NCBI GenBank assembly: GCA_019136655.1
Contig: JAGVTU010000005.1
Span: 62,001 to 126,000 of the forward strand
From: Bacteroidota bacterium
GTDB lineage: Bacteria; Bacteroidota; Bacteroidia; AKYH767-A; OLB10
Length of the DNA: 64,000 nt
Reading direction: 5' to 3'
Part shown: piece by piece, positions 7,925-14,666 of the stretch
Layout: every line of letters begins with the position of its first letter
How positions within the stretch are numbered: position 1 is the stretch's first letter
Notes under the pieces: model-generated
Databases searched by the model: none
Told to the model about the DNA's origin: nothing
The model's input: only the letters and a program-made list of their open reading frames with translations
Made by a program: the position numbers and the translations under genes

Positions 7925-9253
7925 ATGAATAAGATTTGGCTCATCATACAACGTGAATATCTTACAAGGGTTAAAAAGAAATCCTTTATCATCATGACCA
8001 TTTTGGGTCCATTGCTCATGGGTGGTCTGGTAGCAGGTTTTGTATATCTCTCCCTGAATCAGGGCGACAGTGTTTCTGAAATTAAAGTGGTGGACGAGAC
8101 AGGTGTGCTTGCCTCTAAACTGAAAAGTACAAAAACAATTATTTTCAAAAATGATACGATGTCTGTTGAAATAGCAAGGCATTTGTTTAACCCTAATACC
8201 GATTATGGTATTCTTTATCTTCCTAAAAATACACTTGAATCAGGAAAGGCTGCCGTGTTATATACAGAGAAACAACCCAACCTGACGATTGTATCTTATC
8301 TTGAAACAGAACTACAGAAGAATATTGAGAATATCAAACTCACTGAGGCAGGTATTCAAAAGTCAACACTGGATTCTATCAAGACCAATATTTCATTACA
8401 ACAAAAACCTGTTGACCCATCAGGAAAAGATCAGGAGTTTTCTGCAGGCCTTACTGCAGGCATCGGCTTTGTGAGTGGGTTATTAATTTACCTGTTTATA
8501 TTTATGTATGGCGTGCAGGTGATGCGCGGGGTAATTGAAGAAAAAACAAACCGCATTGTGGAAGTGATAATTTCTTCAGTAAAACCATTTCAGCTGATGA
8601 TGGGAAAAATTATCGGTATTGCGATGGTGGGATTGACACAGTTCCTCTTGTGGATAATTTTGTCAATAGCGGTTACATCTTTTGTTACAACAGCGATGGT
8701 AGGTAAGGATCAGAAAAAGTTGATTGAAATGCAACAGCAGCAGCAACAACAAGTAATGCAGGGAGCAGATACTCAGCCCGCAGCACTTAAAGCTGCTGAT
8801 ATGGATTTTGCAGGAATGTTTGAAGGATTTAACATCACCAAAATTCTGTTGTGTTTTGTGTTTTATTTTCTTGGGGGCTATCTGCTTTACAGCGCACTGT
8901 TTGCAGCCATAGGTGCAGCCGTTGACTCCGAAACCGATACACAACAGTTTATGCTACCAATTACCATTCCGCTGATATTTGCCTATGTGGTTTCTACCAT
9001 TGTCATGTCAAATCCTGAAAGTCAGTTGGGATACTGGTTCAGTATTATTCCGTTTACATCTCCGGTTGTGATGATGGTGCGTATGCCTTTTGATCCACCA
9101 ATGATTGATATTATTATTTCAATGGTATCGCTCATAGCAGGATTTCTGTTTACTACCTGGATTGCAGCACGCATTTACCGTACCGGTATTTTGATGTATG
9201 GTAAGAAAGTATCTTATAAGGAGTTGGGAAAATGGCTTTTTCATAAGCAATAA
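7925..9253 (+). CDS. ABC-2 type transporter permease, NatB-like
   Basis: A 442-residue membrane partner of the preceding ATPase. The topology is typical of NatB-like permeases: one N-terminal membrane helix (IIMTILGPLLMGGLVAGFVY), a large external domain of about 140 residues, then five C-terminal helices, with the conserved GVIEEKTNRIVEVIISSVKPFQLMMGK on the first cytoplasmic turn. Between helices 2 and 3 there is a run of seven glutamines (bases 8732-8752, mixed CAA/CAG codons) within an extra loop. The next gene starts 6 bases later. Substrate unknown. Confidence 0.9.
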   Translation: MNKIWLIIQREYLTRVKKKSFIIMTILGPLLMGGLVAGFVYLSLNQGDSVSEIKVVDETGVLASKLKSTKTIIFKNDTMSVEIARHLFNPNTDYGILYLPKNTLESGKAAVLYTEKQPNLTIVSYLETELQKNIENIKLTEAGIQKSTLDSIKTNISLQQKPVDPSGKDQEFSAGLTAGIGFVSGLLIYLFIFMYGVQVMRGVIEEKTNRIVEVIISSVKPFQLMMGKIIGIAMVGLTQFLLWIILSIAVTSFVTTAMVGKDQKKLIEMQQQQQQQVMQGADTQPAALKAADMDFAGMFEGFNITKILLCFVFYFLGGYLLYSALFAAIGAAVDSETDTQQFMLPITIPLIFAYVVSTIVMSNPESQLGYWFSIIPFTSPVVMMVRMPFDPPMIDIIISMVSLIAGFLFTTWIAARIYRTGILMYGKKVSYKELGKWLFHKQ

Positions 9254-9259
9254 CAGCAG

Positions 9260-10192
9260 ATGATAGTTGCTGTTGTTGATTGTGGTACAAATACATTTCA
9301 TCTGCTTATTGCATCAGATGAACAGGCTCAGAAAATATTATATAAGAAGAATTTAGCGGTAAAACTTGGGCAGGGTGGTATTGCGGGTCACACTATAACT
9401 GATGAAGCATTTGAACGTGGAATAGAAGCTTTGAAGGAATTTTCAGTGGTTATCGACAGGTTTCATCATGATAAAATTGTTGCTTACGGAACAGCAGCAC
9501 TTCGCAAAGCCCACAACGGAAATGATTTTATTTTGGAAGCAAAGCGTAAGACCGGTATAGAAATTCAACTCATAGACGGACTGAAGGAAGCAGAACTGAT
9601 TTATCATGGAGTGCGACAAGCAGTGCCGCTTACTGAAAAGAAAATTTTGATAATGGATATTGGCGGAGGCAGTGTGGAGTTTATTATTGCCAACAGAGAT
9701 ACCATTTTCTACAGACAAAGTTTTGAGTTAGGTGCTGCACTCCTTCTGGATAAGTTTAAACCTTCAGACCCCATTACTAAAGAAGAAACTCAACAGATTG
9801 CGGAATTTATCTTGAAAGAAACAACACCATTGCTTGCTGAGTTGAACAAACATCCTGAAATTGACACACTGATTGGTTCAGCAGGCTCTTTCGAAACCTT
9901 CGCTGAAATTATTTCTGAAAAATATGATCATCATCCACTGGAGTATAAAGAGAAATCTTACGACATACATTTAAGCAGGTATGAGCAGGTGCATGAGCTT
10001 TTGCTGCGATCTACTACCGCTGAGCGCAAACGAATGAAGGGAGTTGTAGATATGAGAGTAGATATGATTGTAATAGCATCCGTCCTGTTGCATTGCGTTA
10101 TTCACACTGCACCTATTAAAAATATAAAACTGAGCACCTATGCACTGAAGGAAGGAATGCTTTACTTTGCATTCAATAAAGACATGAAATAA
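9260..10192 (+). CDS. Ppx/GppA family phosphatase
   Basis: A member of the ASKHA superfamily, which hydrolyses polyphosphate or pppGpp. The 310-residue protein has the phosphate 1 loop VDCGTNTFHLLI at the N-terminus and the phosphate 2 loop MDIGGGSVEFII around residue 134, plus the third glycine-rich segment TLIGSAGSFETFAEI. It is a short form without the C-terminal HD-like domains of E. coli Ppx, as is common in Bacteroidota. Whether the substrate is polyP or pppGpp cannot be told from sequence. It starts 6 bases after the permease gene, which places it in the transporter operon. Confidence 0.88.
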   Translation: MIVAVVDCGTNTFHLLIASDEQAQKILYKKNLAVKLGQGGIAGHTITDEAFERGIEALKEFSVVIDRFHHDKIVAYGTAALRKAHNGNDFILEAKRKTGIEIQLIDGLKEAELIYHGVRQAVPLTEKKILIMDIGGGSVEFIIANRDTIFYRQSFELGAALLLDKFKPSDPITKEETQQIAEFILKETTPLLAELNKHPEIDTLIGSAGSFETFAEIISEKYDHHPLEYKEKSYDIHLSRYEQVHELLLRSTTAERKRMKGVVDMRVDMIVIASVLLHCVIHTAPIKNIKLSTYALKEGMLYFAFNKDMK

Positions 10193-10229
10193 TTGTTTTA
10201 AGTTTTAGTTTAATTGGTTTAAAAAATAC

Positions 10230-11393
10230 ATGGCGCACATTCTTATTATTGATGATGAAAAAAGTATCCGTCACTCGCTGAAGGAGATTTTGGAATACGA
10301 AAGCTATAAAGTTGACGAGGCCCCCGATGGAATAGAAGGAATTAAGATGGCCGAGAAAACAAAATACGATCTTATTTTCTGTGATATCAAAATGCCTAAG
10401 ATGGACGGCATTGAAGTACTCGAAAATCTTCAGAGCAAATGCCCGGAAGTTCCTGTCGTAATGATTTCAGGTCATGGAAATATTGACACTGCTGTGGAAG
10501 CTATTAAAAAAGGTGCATTTGATTTTATTGCCAAGCCACTTGACCTTAACCGTATTCTTATCACAGTAAGAAATGCCATGGACCGCACGGTGCTGGTAAA
10601 AGAAACCAAAACACTGAGAAGAAAAATAACCCGTACCAACGACATGATTGGCGACAGTCAGGGGATTAAGCACGTAAAAGAAATTATCGAACGTGTGGCG
10701 CCCACTGATGCGCGCGTGATGATTACCGGAAGCAACGGAACAGGTAAGGAACTTGTAGCACGTTGGATTCATGAGAAGAGCAACAGAAGAGAAATGCCGC
10801 TTATTGAAGTGAACTGTGCAGCCATTCCGTCAGAGCTGATAGAAAGTGAATTATTTGGTCATGAGAAAGGAGCATTTACAAGCGCTATAAAAACACGCAG
10901 CGGAAAATTTGAACAGGCCAATGGAGGTACCATTTTTCTTGACGAAATTGGCGACATGAGTTTGTCGGCACAGGCAAAGGTGTTGCGCGCATTGCAGGAA
11001 AACAGAATCACTAGAGTAGGTGGCGAAAAAGATTTTGCAGTGGATGTCCGTATTCTGGCTGCTACCAACAAAGACCTCAAGAAAGAAATTGAGAAGGGCA
11101 ATTTCAGAGAAGATTTATACCACAGGCTCAGTGTTATTTTGATTCACGTACCTTCACTTGATGAGCGCAAAGAAGATATACCACATTTGGTTCGTTATTT
11201 TCTGAAAGAAGTTGCTGATGAGTATAAAAATCCGGTAAAGGAAATTTCTGACGAAGCCATTAAAGAATTGCAGAATAAAAGCTGGACCGGAAACATACGC
11301 GAACTGCGCAATGTGGTGGAGCGCTTGGTTATCCTTGGCGAAAAAGTCATCAGCAAGAATGATGTGATAAACTTTGTGGCCATGCCTAAATAA
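10230..11393 (+). CDS. Sigma-54-type response regulator without DNA-binding domain
   Basis: Two-component response regulator of the NtrC class. The receiver domain (residues 1-120) has D9-D10, the phospho-acceptor D52 in FCDIKMPKMDG, and K102. The AAA+ domain (about 138-370) has Walker A GSNGTGKE (167-174) and Walker B GGTIFLDEIG (232-241). The loop that contacts sigma-54 reads GAFTSA (214-219), not GAFTGA. The protein ends at residue 387, right after the AAA+ lid, so the usual Fis-type DNA-binding helix-turn-helix is missing. No partner kinase is adjacent. A bidirectional terminator follows the stop codon. Confidence 0.92.
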   Translation: MAHILIIDDEKSIRHSLKEILEYESYKVDEAPDGIEGIKMAEKTKYDLIFCDIKMPKMDGIEVLENLQSKCPEVPVVMISGHGNIDTAVEAIKKGAFDFIAKPLDLNRILITVRNAMDRTVLVKETKTLRRKITRTNDMIGDSQGIKHVKEIIERVAPTDARVMITGSNGTGKELVARWIHEKSNRREMPLIEVNCAAIPSELIESELFGHEKGAFTSAIKTRSGKFEQANGGTIFLDEIGDMSLSAQAKVLRALQENRITRVGGEKDFAVDVRILAATNKDLKKEIEKGNFREDLYHRLSVILIHVPSLDERKEDIPHLVRYFLKEVADEYKNPVKEISDEAIKELQNKSWTGNIRELRNVVERLVILGEKVISKNDVINFVAMPK

Positions 11394-11424
11394 AAAAGAA
11401 GAGCATTGCTGCTCTCCCTTTTTT
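11391..11424. terminator. Bidirectional terminator between the response regulator and GIN-domain genes
   Basis: Stem GAGCA (11401-11405) pairs with TGCTC (11410-11414) around the loop TTGC. An A-run lies on the left (11392-11397) and a T-run on the right (11419-11424), so it can act on both convergent genes. Confidence 0.7.
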
Positions 11425-11446
11425 ATATGATGAAGGAAAACAATTT

Positions 11447-12769
11447 TTACCAGGGAACTAACGACACACCTATTGTCCATGGGCGTAACTCAGGTCCTTT
11501 GTTCTTCTTGAAAAAATCAGACAATGCATAATTGGCAAACAGGGTATAATTTCTGTAACCAATTCTCACAGTGGCATCATATCTGAATGGATCAATGTTA
11601 AAGTCGTCATAGGTTTTATCTTTTTTCTTGCTGCCGTTATCGTTATAAACTTTCTTGGTATGCGATCCTAACTTATAACTGAACAACATTCCTGCAGTTA
11701 TATGAAATGCTTTATTGGCTTCGGTGCTGGTATTGATGGTAAGCAGTACTGGAACTGTGAGATAACTTACAGTAAGTTTATTCTTGCGAAGGTTCATGGT
11801 ATCGGCAGTGTACCAGAGAGCATTGGTATCAGGTATCAGGCTCATGTTTTTTCTGAACCTGAAATTGTTGTATGATAAACCAACTCCTGTGGATGCAAGA
11901 ATGTAGTTCTTATACAATTTCAGCTCCTGCTCATAAAAGTTGATGTTTACAGCGATGGATTTCTCAGGAATCATTTCCAGAAAATCATAACCATCAGGAG
12001 TGTCAAAGTGTGATTTGCTGTTGTAAAATCCATTGAAACCAATATCAAGACCTGCCCAGTAAGTGCCTGCTTTATTGGGTTTGTAAGCATCGTTTTTATT
12101 AAATTCTTTTTCCTGATATTCTGTAAGCGGTTCAATTTTTCCAATTCCGCTTATTTCACGGTTGATGTGTTTAGGTGTACCTTTATAATAGATGCTTCCT
12201 GTACCTGTTATAGCTGTTGTCAAAGTATCCTGTGTAGCTGTAGTTGCAGTACCCACACCGCTAATATTTATTGTAGTTATTTCTGTTTTCAGGTTATGTG
12301 CTATCAGCTTTCCTGATCCTGAAATATCTGCATTCAGTTGATGGGTTTTTCCTTCAAGTTTTGTTTTTCCGGAACCACTGATGTTCACATCCAAGTTATC
12401 TGCATTTGCTACTTTAAGAGAAATTTTTCCACTTCCTGATACAATTAATTTAAGAGAAGTTGCAGTTAGACTATCTTTAGAGGTTAAAGAACCTGACCCT
12501 GAAATTTCAATGGATTTTAAACCGGGAGCTGAGATTTGAATATGATCTCCGGCACCATTAAGTATAAGACGATTGCCTTCCAGTTGCCACTGAGAGCTAC
12601 CTGAACTATCAGGAGTCTGTATGGAATAAGCAGCTCCATTTTCAAGAATAACTTTTGAAGAACCTTTTATCTCCAGTTCGCTGAATGGGTTTAATGGAGT
12701 GATAATTTGAGCTTCTGTTATAAAGCCGGTTGCAGCGATGGCTAACGACAGGAATATTTTTCGATACAT
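11447..12769 (-). CDS. Secreted GIN-domain (DUF2807) protein with outer-membrane barrel
   Basis: A 440-residue exported protein. Residues 1-21 form a signal peptide (MYRKIFLSLAIAATGFITEA). Residues from about 25 to 215 are a right-handed beta-helix of the head GIN/DUF2807 type, with repeated ISGSGK-like turns (EISGSGSL, IVSGSGKI, NISGSGKT, DISGSGKL, NISGVGTA, AITGTGSI, REISGIGKI). The remaining 220 residues alternate polar and hydrophobic residues and look like a small outer-membrane beta-barrel (PorT-like), ending in the aromatic-rich PWTIGVSLVPW. The joining of a GIN domain to a barrel in one chain is unusual. Function unknown; probably at the cell surface. Confidence 0.75.
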   Translation of the reverse strand: MYRKIFLSLAIAATGFITEAQIITPLNPFSELEIKGSSKVILENGAAYSIQTPDSSGSSQWQLEGNRLILNGAGDHIQISAPGLKSIEISGSGSLTSKDSLTATSLKLIVSGSGKISLKVANADNLDVNISGSGKTKLEGKTHQLNADISGSGKLIAHNLKTEITTINISGVGTATTATQDTLTTAITGTGSIYYKGTPKHINREISGIGKIEPLTEYQEKEFNKNDAYKPNKAGTYWAGLDIGFNGFYNSKSHFDTPDGYDFLEMIPEKSIAVNINFYEQELKLYKNYILASTGVGLSYNNFRFRKNMSLIPDTNALWYTADTMNLRKNKLTVSYLTVPVLLTINTSTEANKAFHITAGMLFSYKLGSHTKKVYNDNGSKKKDKTYDDFNIDPFRYDATVRIGYRNYTLFANYALSDFFKKNKGPELRPWTIGVSLVPW

Positions 12770-12958
12770 AAAATTAAGATTTTGTCTTGTTTTATGAATA
12801 GGACGGCCTGATGTTTTGAAAAGTTACAGCCACTTCAAAGAAAATTTTGATGGATTGGGGCTGATTAAATTATAGCAACAAACGGTGAAGCAGGTAAAGT
12901 AGCTAAACTTTCTATTATCTAAACCTGTCATTCAATTAATTTAATTCAAAAACCACAT

Positions 12959-12973
12959 TAAAATATGATTTTA
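12959..12973. promoter_or_regulatory. Candidate HipB operator O1
   Basis: TAAAATATGATTTTA is a palindrome with perfect 6-base arms TAAAAT/ATTTTA around ATG. Its reverse complement matches the second site at 13010-13024 in 13 of 15 positions. It lies just upstream of the -33 TTG of the hip promoter. Operator function is inferred. Confidence 0.5.
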
Positions 12974-12974
12974 C

Positions 12975-13005
12975 TTGCATAAACACTAAATATTTCTTAC
13001 TTTTG
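12975..13005 (+). promoter_or_regulatory. Promoter of the hipBST operon
   Basis: A -33 TTG (12975-12977) and a -7 element TACTTTTG (12998-13005) are separated by 20 bases, which fits the Bacteroidota consensus. The hipB start codon lies 19 bases after the -7 element. Confidence 0.65.
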
Positions 13006-13009
13006 ACTA

Positions 13010-13024
13010 TAAAATCACATTATA
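13010..13024. promoter_or_regulatory. Candidate HipB operator O2
   Basis: TAAAATCACATTATA has imperfect arms TAAAAT/ATTATA around CAC. It covers the predicted transcript start and ends one base before the hipB ATG. Its centre is 51 bases from the centre of the other site. A repressor bound to both would enclose the promoter. Confidence 0.5.
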
Positions 13025-13240
13025 ATGTTAGTTAGATCGCTTGGTGAAACTATTAAAAAAAGAAGAAAGCAATTGGGTATTACACAGCCTCATTTGGCTG
13101 AACTGGCAAATGTGAGTATAAATACGCTCTATAAACTGGAGAATGGGATTGGCAATCCTTCATTGTACGTGTTAAGTAAATTGGCAGAAGTGTTGGGAAT
13201 GGAGTTGAAAATGGAAGTTAAAAGAAATACTGTTAAATGA
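13025..13240 (+). CDS. hipB: HipB-like helix-turn-helix antitoxin/repressor
   Basis: A 71-residue XRE-type DNA-binding protein. The helix-turn-helix covers about residues 6-62: LGETIKKRRKQLGITQPHLA, then the recognition segment NVSINTLYKLENGIGNPSL. The basic tail KMEVKRNTVK is short. It is smaller than E. coli HipB (88 residues). By analogy it would repress its own operon through the two palindromes that flank the promoter. It overlaps hipS by 4 bases (ATGA). The order small HTH protein, HipA N-terminal subdomain, kinase is that of tripartite HipBST systems, not of two-gene HipBA systems. Confidence 0.85.
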   Translation: MLVRSLGETIKKRRKQLGITQPHLAELANVSINTLYKLENGIGNPSLYVLSKLAEVLGMELKMEVKRNTVK

Positions 13241-13566
13241 GATCAATGGAAATTTACTGCAACGGAAGTTTAGCCGGGACACTCACTGAAGAGAGTAAAC
13301 AACGTTATATATTCAGGTATGACGACAGATATTATTACGATTCAGGGAAACAGGCAATCAGTTTAACTTTACCCAAAACACAAAAGGAATATATCAGCAA
13401 AACTTTGTTTCCGTTTTTCAGCAATATGATTGCTGAAGGAGAGAATAAGAAAATACAAAGCAGGCTATTGAATATTGATGAGAACGATCAGTTTGGATTC
13501 TTGATGTTGACAGCCACTGCCGATACAATTGGAAGTATTACTGTTAAAAGCATCAATAGTCAGTGA
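13237..13566 (+). CDS. hipS: HipS-like protein (free-standing HipA N-terminal subdomain 1)
   Basis: A 109-residue protein corresponding to the first subdomain of HipA as a separate chain. The family pattern is visible: IYCNGSLAGTLTEE, RYIFRYDDRYY, AISLTLPKTQKEY, LFPFFSNMIAEGENKK, and DQFGFLMLTA. In the E. coli O127 HipBST system HipS is the antitoxin and blocks the kinase by placing a conserved Trp in its active site. This protein has no Trp at all; the LPEG-W-like segment reads MIAEGENKK. It may therefore inhibit HipT through another residue or not be the antitoxin. It is coupled to both neighbours by 4-base overlaps (ATGA, GTGA). Confidence 0.82.
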   Translation: MRSMEIYCNGSLAGTLTEESKQRYIFRYDDRYYYDSGKQAISLTLPKTQKEYISKTLFPFFSNMIAEGENKKIQSRLLNIDENDQFGFLMLTATADTIGSITVKSINSQ

Positions 13567-14570
13567 GTTTACCGAAAATAAAATATTGTCCCGGAACTCT
13601 TGCAGAAGGATTTAATAGTTACAGTCCCTCTTGCTTACGCAAATTGTTTTATGGAAAATCAGTTAGTCATGTACTTCCAATAGCTTCTCCTCAAAAGGAT
13701 GAAAAAGTACTTACTGATTTTCTTGAAAACATGAGAAGAATTTCAATATCCGGTTTTCAGAGTAAAATAAGTATGGTGCTTGATAAAAATGTTTTAAGAC
13801 TTACCCGAGAAGGTGAACAGGGCACTCATATATTAAAACCGATTCCTTCATTAATTAAGAAAAGAAATGAAGCTCCTGCAAACGAACACCTGACAATGCA
13901 GATTGCAAGCCAGGTATATGGATTAAAAACAGCAGAGAATGCACTTGTTTTTTTTAAAGGTGGAGAGCCTGCTTATATTACCAAGCGGTTCGATGTAAAA
14001 AATGTAAAGGAGAAAACCAAATGGGGGCAGGAAGATTTTGCTTCCCTTGCAGGAAAAACAACTCTGCATTCTGCTGATAAGTATGAGTACAACTATGAAG
14101 AAGTCGGTTTGTTAATACAAAAATATATTCCTGCCTGGCGTGTAGAAATTGAAAAATATTTTTCGTTAGTTGTTTTCAATTTTTTATTTTCAAACGGTGA
14201 TGCACATCTGAAAAATTTTTCAGTTTTGGAATCAGCAAGCGGTGACTATTTGTTAAGCCCAGCGTATGATTTAATAAACACAAGGCTGCATGTAGATGAT
14301 TCTGATTTTGCGTTAAACAAAGGTTTGTTTGCCGACAATTATAAAAGTACACATTACAAAAAAAACGGACATCCTTCTAAAAAAGATTTCACAGAGTTTG
14401 CAAGAAGAATTGGAGTTGCAGATAGCAGGACAGAGAAATTATTGGCTCCTTTCATGCAAAAGCAACCTTTTATGGAATCATTGGTTGACCGTTCATTCTT
14501 ATCCCAAGCCAATAAGAGGGCTTACTTATTAATGTACAACACAAAACGGAATTATCTGATAACTAATTAA
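13563..14570 (+). CDS. hipT: HipT-like serine/threonine kinase toxin
   Basis: A 335-residue kinase of the HipA family that lacks the N-terminal subdomain, which is supplied by HipS. It starts with GTG inside the hipS stop. The glycine-rich loop carries S61-I-S63-G-F-Q-S-K, an SIS motif like the two autophosphorylation serines of E. coli HipT. Other kinase elements are K92 (THILKPIP), E108, the catalytic loop N211-G-D213-A-H-L-K-N-F-S and the metal-binding D236 in LSPAYDLINT. HipA phosphorylates GltX and E. coli HipT phosphorylates TrpS; the target here is unknown. All active-site residues that I can identify are present, so it should be active. Confidence 0.87.
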   Translation: MSLPKIKYCPGTLAEGFNSYSPSCLRKLFYGKSVSHVLPIASPQKDEKVLTDFLENMRRISISGFQSKISMVLDKNVLRLTREGEQGTHILKPIPSLIKKRNEAPANEHLTMQIASQVYGLKTAENALVFFKGGEPAYITKRFDVKNVKEKTKWGQEDFASLAGKTTLHSADKYEYNYEEVGLLIQKYIPAWRVEIEKYFSLVVFNFLFSNGDAHLKNFSVLESASGDYLLSPAYDLINTRLHVDDSDFALNKGLFADNYKSTHYKKNGHPSKKDFTEFARRIGVADSRTEKLLAPFMQKQPFMESLVDRSFLSQANKRAYLLMYNTKRNYLITN

Positions 14571-14666
14571 TATATAACAATAGATAAGCGCTCAGAACAG
14601 AAAAAACAAATATCATTCCTATAGAAGCTATCTGGGAAATATAAATTAAAACTGTACGATACAATC

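Noticed and set aside
10467-10772. Minus-strand ORF of 101 codons within the response regulator gene
   Set aside because: Antisense shadow of a conserved AAA+ regulator; no start signal and no domain.
14571-14666. Terminator between hipT and the PNGase F-like gene
   Set aside because: Only a 4-base stem (ATAG/CTAT) is visible; it is too weak to call.
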